Source: CAZIZT01 sp964544085 (GTDB lineage Bacteria > Campylobacterota_A > Desulfurellia > Desulfurellales > Hippeaceae). Taken from it: 64,000 bases of DNA. The position numbers were made by a program, and so were the translations under genes. Location: positions 159,710 to 223,709 of the forward strand of contig CAZIZT010000003.1 of the NCBI GenBank assembly GCA_964544085.1, given 5' to 3'. Under the pieces are notes generated by a model that made no database searches, was not told the origin of the DNA, and saw nothing but the letters and a program-made list of their open reading frames with translations. The stretch's first letter is position 1. Each line of letters opens with the position of its first letter. Of the stretch, positions 17,281-27,992 are shown one piece after another.

Positions 17281-18209
17281 GTTTTCCTGTCTTTGATAAC
17301 AAGATACTTTGCTAAGGAAAGTACAATAAAGCTCGACACAAACAGAATAAGCGCTAAGAGAAACAGTGATGAGAGATAGATTTTTGTATCCGCTTCGGTA
17401 AATTCATTTGCAAGGGTAACCGGTATGGTGGATGATGCGCCAAGTAGGGATAAAACTATCTGATGCTTGTTGCCGAGCACGAAGGCTACAGCCATTGTTT
17501 CTCCTATAGCCCGACCAAGCCCTAAGATCAAACCCCCAAAAAGACCATTTTTGGAGTAGGGTAGGATAATATCTTTAATTACTTCCCACTTGGTGGCTCC
17601 CATTCCGTAGGCGGATTCTATTAAAGTGGCAGGTACCAGTTCAAAACTGTCGCGTGCTACGCTTGTGATAAATGGAATGATCATTATGCTCAGGATGATT
17701 GATGCGGTGAGCAGATCAATGCCTATCGGTGTGCCTCTAAACAGGTATTCGAGCACAGGTAGTCTTCCAAGTGTTTCCTTCAAAAATGGTTCAACATGGT
17801 TTGCCATAATTGGTGCAAGCACGAAGAGACCCCACATTCCGTATATAATACTTGGTATCGATGCGAGCAACTCAATGGCGGCGCCGAAGATGCCTTTGAG
17901 TCTGGCAGGAGAGATCTGCGTGATGAAGATCGCTATTCCTATGGAAAGGGGAGCAGCAATCAAGAGGGACAATCCAGTGGTGACAACTGTGCCATAGATG
18001 GGAGCGGCGCCGCCAAAGATGCCTTTGACTGGATCCCATGTTGAGCTTACGATAAAATGAAACAAACCGAATTTTTCTATTGCTGGATACGATTCCTTAA
18101 GAAGAACAACAAACATCGTAATGATGATCAGGGGCACGAAATACGCACACAGAAGTGATACATAGAAGAACAGGTTATTCCTTAACTTAAAACCGGTTTT
18201 TTCACTCAT
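17277..18209 (-). CDS. pstC: Phosphate ABC transporter permease PstC
   Basis: A 310-residue inner-membrane permease. The coupling loop ATLIESAYGMGATKWEVIKD and ELLASIPSIIYGMWGLFVLAP are characteristic. It opens the leftward pst-pho operon and is read divergently from the porin and pstS. The site AAAGGT precedes ATG. The binding protein pstS is not in this operon but on the opposite strand. Confidence 0.96.
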   Translation of the reverse strand: MSEKTGFKLRNNLFFYVSLLCAYFVPLIIITMFVVLLKESYPAIEKFGLFHFIVSSTWDPVKGIFGGAAPIYGTVVTTGLSLLIAAPLSIGIAIFITQISPARLKGIFGAAIELLASIPSIIYGMWGLFVLAPIMANHVEPFLKETLGRLPVLEYLFRGTPIGIDLLTASIILSIMIIPFITSVARDSFELVPATLIESAYGMGATKWEVIKDIILPYSKNGLFGGLILGLGRAIGETMAVAFVLGNKHQIVLSLLGASSTIPVTLANEFTEADTKIYLSSLFLLALILFVSSFIVLSLAKYLVIKDRKT

Positions 18210-18255
18210 AGCTGTAACCTTTTTAGATGTATAGCGTTTACGCTGTGTGATAATT

Positions 18256-18273
18256 TTGTAAAAATTCTGTAAA
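18256..18273. promoter_or_regulatory. Candidate Pho box between the divergent pst operon and porin/pstS genes
   Basis: Two direct repeats, TTGTAAA (18256-18262) and CTGTAAA (18267-18273), are spaced 11 bases apart, as in PhoB-binding Pho boxes built from CTGTMAY-type half sites. A looser CTGTGTG lies at 18243-18249. The 147-base divergent region would let PhoB, encoded in the left operon, control both directions. Confidence 0.55.
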
Positions 18274-18356
18274 CTCGATGGTCAGAGGGGAGTAAATCGA
18301 TTGTTGCAATGGGATTTTTTTGATAGATTTCCCAAAAAAAATGAGGGGGTGAGAGA

Positions 18357-19904
18357 GTGCATTTCAGATGGAAACGGTTGCTAACTCTGTTTATGGTTTT
18401 GACATTTCTTGGTAATGTCTCAGCATTTGCCGGTACTGTCACCCTTGATGGTTCAACTGTTATCATGCTTCGAGGTTTTGTTAAATACATGAGTGCATGG
18501 AGTGAAAGCTCGGGTCTTGTTATCACACATGGTGGTAGTGCGGCTGGTTCAGAATCGCAGTCGTCTGGTTCTCAGCAGGGTGGTGGCTCTACATCTTCGG
18601 GTTCAGCCTCAGGATATGGGCAGGGCCATCCTTCATCAAATAACACATCAACGCAAAGCAATCCTGCCGGCAATGGGGCTGCTTCTCCATCCGGTGCACA
18701 GGGCACAAATTCTTCGCAGCAAAACGATCAAAGCTCAGGCAGCAGTTCGAGTGACAAGCTGAATTACACGACAAAGATATGGGCGCGCATCATGTTCAGG
18801 GTGTTTAATAGAGAAATCGGCACAATGGGTATGATTATGATGGACTCCTGGCCCTTTAACGAGTTTAGACTCAAAAGGGCTCTTATTCGCCAGTATCTAT
18901 CAGATGACCTGTATATAACCGTTGGCAAAACAAGATCGTTGATAAACATACGCGCTTTTTCCTTCTCGAATCGTATATTTAAACCTTATCTTGTCGGTTT
19001 TCAGGGGGAAGAATGGACCACTCAGGCTGTGTTGACCTATTTCAAGGATATGGGAAATTCGTCTCTGGTCCTTTCAATGGGTGTGGAGGATAGGGATCCA
19101 TTTATTATTGGTACAAATGGTCACGGGAGGGATACAGTCAACTCCTACGTAACCGATGTGAGAAGGAAATGGCCTGCACCTGTTGGACAGGTGCGATACA
19201 ACTTTAGACTTGCACCTGGAAGACCGTCGGTGTTAATGGTTTTTGGCGAATTGATGCCAGCTTACTTTACGGTTGAGAATGTAACCGAAGTGGTAAATGG
19301 TAATAATACCCACGGTGGTCCACATGGTGGTGGGAATAGGGCTTATGGAGGTGGAACCTCTACCTCAGGATCGGCTGGTGCTGGAGGTGGTCACGGATCG
19401 TCTGGCACAACAACAAAAATCACCTATGACGAGTTGGGCCGGCTTGCCTTTATTTACGGTGCGTTGGCAAGGGTGAACCTGAGACGTATCACATTTGTTG
19501 CTGAGTACCTTCACTCGCGGGGTATGATGAGTTTTGCAGGTGTGGGTGGAAATAGCTTGAGGACATTTTCCTACGTTTACCACGATGGCAAACTGATTCA
19601 AAGAGAGTCGGACGTGTTGGGAGTTCAGGCGATTGTAACACCAATCAGGCGACTGAGATTGGCAGGAGGATATGTCTATTTTAATGTCTCTAACTGGAAT
19701 TATTCCGACGATTACTTCTTGAAAAACGAGGTTAAACGGGTAAAAACGTTTTTCCTGATGGGCACCTTTAATATCTATGGGAATTTCAATCTTTTTGCTC
19801 AGTGGACACACATGAAAACCAGGTATGCCATCGATGAGGGTGAGTTCACGAGCAGAACCGGAAGAGAGTGGACCGTTGGAATCAGGTACAGGTTCTTCTT
19901 TTAG
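18357..19904 (+). CDS. Porin-like outer-membrane beta-barrel with Gly/Ser-rich inserts
   Basis: A 515-residue exported protein. Residues 1-25 look like a signal peptide ending AFA. Alternating strands and the final VGIRYRFFF, with a terminal Phe, fit an outer-membrane barrel; segments such as PVGQVRYNFRLAPGRPSV recall DcaP-like porins. Two low-complexity stretches, about residues 56-133 (Ser/Gly/Gln/Asn) and 313-353 (Gly/Ser/His), are unusual in barrels and may be exposed loops or tethers. The start is GTG after GGGGGTGA. It lies just upstream of pstS on the same strand, beside a Pho-box-like repeat, so it is probably a phosphate-starvation porin. The family assignment is moderate. Confidence 0.65.
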   Translation: MHFRWKRLLTLFMVLTFLGNVSAFAGTVTLDGSTVIMLRGFVKYMSAWSESSGLVITHGGSAAGSESQSSGSQQGGGSTSSGSASGYGQGHPSSNNTSTQSNPAGNGAASPSGAQGTNSSQQNDQSSGSSSSDKLNYTTKIWARIMFRVFNREIGTMGMIMMDSWPFNEFRLKRALIRQYLSDDLYITVGKTRSLINIRAFSFSNRIFKPYLVGFQGEEWTTQAVLTYFKDMGNSSLVLSMGVEDRDPFIIGTNGHGRDTVNSYVTDVRRKWPAPVGQVRYNFRLAPGRPSVLMVFGELMPAYFTVENVTEVVNGNNTHGGPHGGGNRAYGGGTSTSGSAGAGGGHGSSGTTTKITYDELGRLAFIYGALARVNLRRITFVAEYLHSRGMMSFAGVGGNSLRTFSYVYHDGKLIQRESDVLGVQAIVTPIRRLRLAGGYVYFNVSNWNYSDDYFLKNEVKRVKTFFLMGTFNIYGNFNLFAQWTHMKTRYAIDEGEFTSRTGREWTVGIRYRFFF

Positions 19905-19943
19905 TGTTTGTTGGTGCCGCTTTTGCTTTTTTACACTCTTTTA

Positions 19944-20009
19944 ACATCTCCCGAACAGTTAGGATACAGGATAGCTATAGAGTAAACGCAATCAATGTTC
20001 GGGAGGTGT
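19944..20009 (+). promoter_or_regulatory. Leader hairpin that would sequester the pstS ribosome binding site
   Basis: Arm 19944-19957 pairs with 19996-20009. The core is a perfect 10-bp match (CTCCCGAACA with TGTTCGGGAG), extended by four pairs including one U-G, around a 38-base loop. The 3' arm contains GGGAGGTG, the ribosome binding site of pstS (ATG 20014). No U-run follows, so it is not a simple terminator. It could block or tune pstS translation or protect a processed mRNA end. Confidence 0.6.
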
Positions 20010-20013
20010 ATTT

Positions 20014-21036
20014 ATGCTACGAAAGGGCGGATTGTTCCTGTTGCTTTTGCTGTTTCTTTTTTCTGTTGCGAACAAAGGTTTGTCAGCACAGACGATCACC
20101 GGTGCAGGTGCGACATTTCCTTACCCTGTTTACTCGGCATGGGCCTATATGTACTACAGGACAAGTGGTGTAAAGGTTAACTATCAGGCGATAGGATCGG
20201 GAGCAGGCATAAAACAGATTGCCTCAAGGGTGGTGGATTTTGGTGCAAGCGATGCTCCTCTTACCCTTAAAGAGCAGAAAAAGTACCGTCTTCTACAGTT
20301 TCCAGCTTTGATTGGTGGTGTAGTGCCGGTTGTGCATATACAGGGCATTGCAGCAGGCCAGCTCAAATTGACAGGTAGAATACTTGCAGAGATCTACATG
20401 GGAAAGATAAAAAAGTGGAATGATCCAGAGATTGAGGCGTTAAACAGGAATCTAAAATTGCCGAATGCACCCATAACTGTGGTGCACCGATCGGATGGTT
20501 CTGGAACAACAGCCATATTTACGAGATACCTTGCATCGGTTTCACCCGTCTGGAGAAGGAGTGTAGGCTATGGAAAAGCTGTAAAATGGCCTGTTGGTCT
20601 TGGTGGTAAAGGGAATCCAGGCGTTGCTAATTACGTTAAACGCATAAACAACTCAATAGGCTATGTGGAGTTTGCATATGCTGTTGAAAACAAGTTAGCC
20701 TATGTGTCGTTGAGAAATGCAGCAGGTAATTTTGTAAAACCCTCCTTTGATAGTTTTGCCAGGGCTGCAGCATCTGCCAGATGGAGCAGCAAGAATGGTT
20801 ACTATCTGTGGCTTGTTAACGAGCCGGGTAAAAAGGCATGGCCTATATCCGGTGCAACCTTCATTCTCCTTGCAAAGGAGAAAAAGTCCGTTGACGAGAG
20901 GGTGGTAAGGTTTTTCAACTGGGCTTTTAAACACGGAGATGCTATAGCAAAAAGGCTCATTTATGTGCCCTTGCCAGAAAGCCTGAAAAATAGTATAAGA
21001 GACTACTGGAAGAGAAACGGCATTCGCATTCAGTGA
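20014..21036 (+). CDS. pstS: Phosphate ABC transporter periplasmic binding protein
   Basis: A 340-residue PstS. A hydrophobic signal peptide ends near residue 25 (GLSAQ). The phosphate-binding segments ITGAGATFPYPVYSAW, YQAIGSGAGIKQI, DFGASDAPL and HRSDGSGTTAIFTRYL are all present. It captures phosphate in the periplasm for PstCAB. GGGAGGTG precedes ATG and is part of a long hairpin (19944-20009). A second hairpin after the stop (21071-21093) may end the transcript. Confidence 0.97.
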   Translation: MLRKGGLFLLLLLFLFSVANKGLSAQTITGAGATFPYPVYSAWAYMYYRTSGVKVNYQAIGSGAGIKQIASRVVDFGASDAPLTLKEQKKYRLLQFPALIGGVVPVVHIQGIAAGQLKLTGRILAEIYMGKIKKWNDPEIEALNRNLKLPNAPITVVHRSDGSGTTAIFTRYLASVSPVWRRSVGYGKAVKWPVGLGGKGNPGVANYVKRINNSIGYVEFAYAVENKLAYVSLRNAAGNFVKPSFDSFARAAASARWSSKNGYYLWLVNEPGKKAWPISGATFILLAKEKKSVDERVVRFFNWAFKHGDAIAKRLIYVPLPESLKNSIRDYWKRNGIRIQ

Positions 21037-21070
21037 ATCTGCGGGTGCCGTGATAAGCCCTCCTTTAAAG

Positions 21071-21093
21071 AAGTGAGCCTCCAGGGCTCACTT
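21071..21093 (+). terminator. Possible terminator hairpin after pstS
   Basis: A stem of about 10 bp forms between AAGTGAGCC and GGGCTCACT with a tiny loop, 35 bases after the pstS stop. It is followed by a few mixed T residues rather than a clean U-run, so termination efficiency is uncertain. Confidence 0.5.
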
Positions 21094-21121
21094 TCCTGGA
21101 TTAGTTTTTCAGGCTTTTCTC

Positions 21122-21150
21122 TTGACAAAGCAGCAAACATTTAATAAAAC
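21122..21150 (+). promoter_or_regulatory. Sigma-70-type promoter for tRNA-Ala and the DUF1232 gene
   Basis: A consensus -35 box, TTGACA (21122-21127), is followed after 16-17 bases by ATAAAA/TAAAAC (21144-21150). A start about 7 bases on would give a short precursor leader before the tRNA at 21180. Confidence 0.5.
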
Positions 21151-21179
21151 ACAAGCGGTAAGCGGGATCATAGAGGAGT

Positions 21180-21255
21180 GGGGCTGTAGCTCAGCTGGGA
21201 GAGCGCTTGGCTGGCAGCCAAGAGGTCGGGGGTTCGAGCCCCCTCAGCTCCACCA
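21180..21255 (+). tRNA. tRNA-Ala (anticodon GGC)
   Basis: A complete 76-base cloverleaf. Acceptor GGGGCTG pairs with CAGCTCC (one G-U), the anticodon stem CTTGG/CCAAG encloses loop CTGGCAG with anticodon GGC, and the T arm has TTCGAGC. The 3' CCA is encoded. It reads GCC/GCU alanine codons. A protein gene starts 13 bases after it and probably shares its transcript. Confidence 0.97.
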
Positions 21256-21268
21256 GAAGAGGTGATAC

Positions 21269-21670
21269 ATGAAAAAAAGGGTTGAAGATGCGATAAACGC
21301 TACAATGGAGAAGGTTAAATCATCCGATATCGGCGGCATTCTTGATGATGCAAGAGCCAAAATTGAAGAGATATCAAAAAACCCATCCAAGCATATTGGC
21401 GAGATCCTGGCACAGGCGAAACTGCTCTACGATATGTTGAAATGTGCCTTCAATGGCGAGTGTGCTTTTCCCTGGAAAACGGTAGCTGCCATAGCTGCTG
21501 TACTTATATACTTCGTTGATCCTCTGGATCTTATACCCGATTTTATCCCTGGCATTGGTTACATTGATGATGTTGCTGCTTTCGCCATAGCCTTCAAGCT
21601 GATACGGGATGACCTGAAAGAGTACGCCATAAAGAAAGGCATAGACCTCAAAGAGTACGGACTGCAGTAG
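21269..21670 (+). CDS. YkvA/DUF1232 family membrane-associated protein
   Basis: A 133-residue protein. The DUF1232 core at about residues 72-115 has YFVDPLDLIPDFIPGIGYID and DVAAFAIAFKLI, a hydrophobic hairpin motif of unknown function. The N-terminal half is helical and charged. AGAGGTGA lies just after the tRNA 3' end and three bases before ATG, so translation depends on a transcript that carries the tRNA at its 5' side. No function can be assigned. Confidence 0.85.
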   Translation: MKKRVEDAINATMEKVKSSDIGGILDDARAKIEEISKNPSKHIGEILAQAKLLYDMLKCAFNGECAFPWKTVAAIAAVLIYFVDPLDLIPDFIPGIGYIDDVAAFAIAFKLIRDDLKEYAIKKGIDLKEYGLQ

Positions 21671-21762
21671 TGATCCGCCGTTAGAAAACCCCGTTTAGAC
21701 AACCGTTTTCCAAACTATTTGCAAAACTCTCCGGGACGAGTATATTTACTGTGACTTTTTGA

Positions 21763-24292
<2,530 letters not shown>

Positions 24293-24297
24293 AAACG

Positions 24298-25317
24298 CTA
24301 AACGTCCATCTTCTTTTCCCATAAATATGCTGTTTTGCATATATATTCAAGGGAATTATACTGTGGCTTGAATGCCATTCTGGTTGATATCTTTGATATA
24401 TCAGCAACAAGAACTGGTGGATCACCTTTCCTTCTTGGCGCAACCTTTACTTCAAAATCTACGCCGCTTACCCTTTTCATAGTGTTGATTACCTCTTTAA
24501 CGGAATAGCCCCTGCCGTAACCAATGTTGAAGATGTCTGAGGGGTTGTTTTGCAGATACTCCAGTGCTTTAACATGCACATCTGCAAGATCGTTCACATG
24601 GATATAGTCTCTGATACAGGTTCCATCAGGTGTTGGATAGTCATTGCCGAAGATGTACATACATTTGCGTTTTCCTGTGGCTGTTTGAGCGGCAATCTTG
24701 ATCAGGTGGGTTGCCTCTTTATTTCTTTGACCGAGTTGCAATTGTGGATCGGCACCTGCTGCGTTGAAATACCGGAGGATCATGTATTTAAAGTGACCGT
24801 GAGCTCTCGCCACGTCCTGTAGAATACGCTCTGCAGCAAGCTTGCTGAAACCATACGGATTTATGGGGTTACAGTGATCCTTTTCTCTTACCGGTATCCT
24901 TGAGGGTTTTCCGTATACCGCTGCAGATGACGACAGGATAAAGCGCCCCACACCAAAACGTTCAGCAAGTTCTATAAGTTTCATTGTGTTGATAGTGTTA
25001 TTTGAGTAGTATTCAATTGGTTTTTCAAAGCTCTCGGCTACAGCAATGCTGGCGGCGAAATGCAATATGGCGTCGATGCCTTCTTGTAAAAGTGATGCCA
25101 TGGTTTTTGAGTCGGCTATGTCTGCTTTGATGAAGTTCAGCTTTCTTCCATGTTTTTCCGCTATTCGTTTAAGTGTTTCTATACTTTCAATAAATCCCGT
25201 GGAGAGATTGTCGATTATGGTGATAACACTTTCCGTTTTTTCCAGCAGCGCTTTTGTTGTGTGGCTGCCTATGTAGCCAGCTCCACCTGTAACAAGGATC
25301 CGTTCAGGGAAATTCAT
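24298..25317 (-). CDS. galE: UDP-glucose 4-epimerase
   Basis: A 339-residue short-chain dehydrogenase of the extended class. NAD-binding GGAGYIGSHT is at the N-terminus, and the catalytic pair is YGFSK (Tyr, Lys). The substrate-loop segments RYFNAAGADP and DYPTPDGTCIRDYIHVNDL are GalE-specific. It interconverts UDP-glucose and UDP-galactose for surface glycans. ATG at 25317 is chosen because GAGGG precedes it. An in-frame ATG 13 codons upstream is less supported. Confidence 0.92.
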   Translation of the reverse strand: MNFPERILVTGGAGYIGSHTTKALLEKTESVITIIDNLSTGFIESIETLKRIAEKHGRKLNFIKADIADSKTMASLLQEGIDAILHFAASIAVAESFEKPIEYYSNNTINTMKLIELAERFGVGRFILSSSAAVYGKPSRIPVREKDHCNPINPYGFSKLAAERILQDVARAHGHFKYMILRYFNAAGADPQLQLGQRNKEATHLIKIAAQTATGKRKCMYIFGNDYPTPDGTCIRDYIHVNDLADVHVKALEYLQNNPSDIFNIGYGRGYSVKEVINTMKRVSGVDFEVKVAPRRKGDPPVLVADISKISTRMAFKPQYNSLEYICKTAYLWEKKMDV

Positions 25318-25455
25318 AACGCCCTCAAGTTTAATCCACACCAATTTTATTTTCAATAGATTTTTTCAAGAAGCCATTTTTGACTTGATTAATTGGCTTT
25401 TTTCGGTTATGTTCAATATAGTGAAACTTGTTTAAAATAATAGAGGAGGTGGATC

Positions 25456-27090
25456 ATGCGAAACTCCGTTGCAAAGATACCGTTTCCTACCAATGAACCG
25501 GTCTATTCATACGCGCCGGGCACAAAAGAAAGGGAACTTCTTAAGAAGGCAATCGAGGAGATCAAATCCCAGCAGGTTGAAATCCCTGTTATAATTGGCG
25601 GTGAAGAGATAAAAACCGGCGTGACAAGGGAGATCAGAGAACCACATAACCTGGATTCTGTACTTGGTGTTTATCACAAAGCCACTGAAAAAGAGGTAGA
25701 TCAAGCGATAGATGCAGCACTCTCAGCCGCAAAAACCTGGAGCAAATATGACTGGACCGACAGGGCAGCCATTTTCTTAAAGGCAGCGGAACTATTGAGT
25801 GGCAAATACAGGTACCTCATGAACGCAGCAACAATGCTTTCGATCAGTAAGAATGTGTTTCAGGCCGAGATAGACTCAGCCTGTGAGCTGATCGATTTTC
25901 TCAGGTTCAACCTCTATTACATGCAGAAAATTTATGAGGACCAACCCCTCCATTCACCCTATGGCACGTGGAATATTATGCAGTACAGGCCGCTTGAGGG
26001 ATTTATCTTTGCTGTACCACCATTCAATTTCATGTCCATAGCCGGAAACCTTCCTACTGCGCCGGCTATGATGGGTAATGTCGTGTTGTGGAAGCCCGCC
26101 CCCACGAATGTGTATGCACCGTACATATTTATGAAAATTCTTAAAGAAGCCGGTCTACCCGATGGCGTTATCAATTTTATACCCGCAGATGGTCCTGACA
26201 TCGGTGAAAAGGTTCTCACATCGCCACACCTTGCAGGATTGCACTTCACCGGAAGTGTACCCACATTCCAGTACATGTGGAGGACTATAGGCGAGAATAT
26301 CTCCAGATACAAAAGCTACCCACGCATTGTTGGTGAAACCGGCGGCAAAGATTTCATATTTGTACATCACTCCGCAAACAGAAGAAAACTCATAACTGCA
26401 ATCATCAGAGGGGCTTATGAGTATCAGGGTCAGAAGTGCTCTGCGGTCTCGAGGGTTTATATACCCAGAAGCATGTGGGAATCCATAAAGGATGAACTGT
26501 TTGCTGAAATCGATAAGATAAAAATGGGTTCCCCTGAGGACTTCACCAACTTCATGAATGCTGTTATAGACTCAAAAGCGTTCGATAAAATAACCGGCTA
26601 TATCGAATACGCCCGTTCTGCAAGTGATGCTGAGATAGTTAAAGGCGGTGGCTACGACTCGAGTAAGGGCTACTTCATCGAGCCAACCGTTATAGTTACT
26701 GAGAATCCGCAATTCAGAACGATGGTTGAGGAGATATTTGGGCCGGTGGTAACTGTTTATCCTTACGACGATGAGAGGTATGAAGAGACACTTCACCTGT
26801 GTGATAATACAAGTCCTTACGGTTTGACGGGCGCAATTTTCGCCGAGGATAGGGATGCCATCATGAAGGCGCTCGATATACTCGAGAACAGCGCCGGCAA
26901 TTTCTATATAAATGACAAGCCTACAGGCGCGGTTGTGGGTCAGCAACCGTTTGGTGGCACAAGGGGCAGCGGTACCAACGATAAAGCTGGCAGCGGTCTG
27001 AATCTGATAAGATGGGTAACACCCAGGGCAATCAAAGAGAATTTTGACGCACCAGAGAGTTTCGAGTATCCGTTTATGGCGGAGGAGTAA
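25456..27090 (+). CDS. pruA: L-glutamate gamma-semialdehyde dehydrogenase
   Basis: A 544-residue aldehyde dehydrogenase of the P5C-dehydrogenase class. The catalytic cysteine is in YQGQKCSAVSRVYIP and the general-base glutamate in VGETGGKDFIFV. PFGGTRGSGTNDKAG near the end is specific to this group. It oxidises glutamate semialdehyde to glutamate with NAD. AGAGGAGGTGG precedes ATG. Three bases separate it from the proline dehydrogenase gene, making a two-gene proline-degrading operon with monofunctional enzymes rather than a PutA fusion. Confidence 0.95.
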   Translation: MRNSVAKIPFPTNEPVYSYAPGTKERELLKKAIEEIKSQQVEIPVIIGGEEIKTGVTREIREPHNLDSVLGVYHKATEKEVDQAIDAALSAAKTWSKYDWTDRAAIFLKAAELLSGKYRYLMNAATMLSISKNVFQAEIDSACELIDFLRFNLYYMQKIYEDQPLHSPYGTWNIMQYRPLEGFIFAVPPFNFMSIAGNLPTAPAMMGNVVLWKPAPTNVYAPYIFMKILKEAGLPDGVINFIPADGPDIGEKVLTSPHLAGLHFTGSVPTFQYMWRTIGENISRYKSYPRIVGETGGKDFIFVHHSANRRKLITAIIRGAYEYQGQKCSAVSRVYIPRSMWESIKDELFAEIDKIKMGSPEDFTNFMNAVIDSKAFDKITGYIEYARSASDAEIVKGGGYDSSKGYFIEPTVIVTENPQFRTMVEEIFGPVVTVYPYDDERYEETLHLCDNTSPYGLTGAIFAEDRDAIMKALDILENSAGNFYINDKPTGAVVGQQPFGGTRGSGTNDKAGSGLNLIRWVTPRAIKENFDAPESFEYPFMAEE

Positions 27091-27093
27091 ACC

Positions 27094-27984
27094 ATGTCGT
27101 GGTTCAATAAGGCTGTAAGTACGTTTATTGATAAAGTGCCGCCATCAACAATAGCAATATTTGCTAAGCGGTATATTGCCGGCGAGACCCTTGATGATGC
27201 CATACGGGTAACCAGGAAGCTCAATGCAGAAGGTGCTATGGCGACAATAGATGTGCTTGGCGAGTTTGTATCCACCAGACAGGAGACTGAGTACTATCGT
27301 GACATGGCGATAAGTGTACTGGAGGAGATAGATAGAACCGGTGTTGATGCCAATCTCTCTTTGAAACTTACACAGATGGGCTTGAAAATCTCCAAACAGC
27401 TGTGCATGGACAATGTTGAAAGGATACTGAAACGCGCCAAGGAGCTTGGGAACTTTGTTAGGATAGATATGGAAGACTCTACCTGCACAACGGATACGCT
27501 GCAGATATACGACACCTTTAGAGAGGAGTACAATGTAGGTACCGTTTTGCAGGCTTATATGAGAAGAACGATCAACGATATTCAGTATCTGTCTGATAAG
27601 CCCATGAATTTTAGGCTGTGCAAAGGTATCTATGACGAACCGCGTGTAATTGCATATAAAGACCCTGTGATTATTAACGAAAACTACAAGTACTGTCTGG
27701 AAACATTGATAAAGAAAAAGGCATATGTAGGTATTGCCACCCATGATGAGAAGCTCGTCTTCCATGCGCAGATGTTGATAAGGGAGTATAAATTGAAGAG
27801 GGATGATTACGAGTTCCAGATGCTCCTTGGTGTGGATGAGGAGCTGAGGCGAATAATTATCGATGCTGGACACAGGCTTAGAGTGTATGTACCCTTTGGT
27901 AAAGACTGGTTACCTTACTCGATAAGGCGATTGAAAGAGAATCCAAATATCATTAAATCGGCAATGAAGGGTTATTTGAAGTAG
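27094..27984 (+). CDS. Proline dehydrogenase
   Basis: A 296-residue monofunctional proline dehydrogenase with a TIM-barrel FAD domain. Segments FVRIDMEDS, FRLCKGIYDEP, IATHDEK and FQMLLGVDEE correspond to conserved barrel strands, and VPFGKDWLPYSIRRL contains the substrate-binding arginines. It oxidises proline to pyrroline-5-carboxylate and passes electrons to quinone. It is coupled to pruA upstream; together they turn proline into glutamate for carbon and energy. Confidence 0.93.
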   Translation: MSWFNKAVSTFIDKVPPSTIAIFAKRYIAGETLDDAIRVTRKLNAEGAMATIDVLGEFVSTRQETEYYRDMAISVLEEIDRTGVDANLSLKLTQMGLKISKQLCMDNVERILKRAKELGNFVRIDMEDSTCTTDTLQIYDTFREEYNVGTVLQAYMRRTINDIQYLSDKPMNFRLCKGIYDEPRVIAYKDPVIINENYKYCLETLIKKKAYVGIATHDEKLVFHAQMLIREYKLKRDDYEFQMLLGVDEELRRIIIDAGHRLRVYVPFGKDWLPYSIRRLKENPNIIKSAMKGYLK

Positions 27985-27992
27985 TACGTTGA

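Noticed and set aside
19365..19811. Leftward open frame of 148 codons inside the porin gene
   Set aside because: Antisense to a gene with signal peptide and barrel features; no domain seen.
24298..25317. galE as a ceramide reductase of the sphingolipid pathway
   Set aside because: GalE-specific substrate motifs (RYFNAAGADP, CIRDYIHVNDL) fit UDP-glucose epimerase much better.
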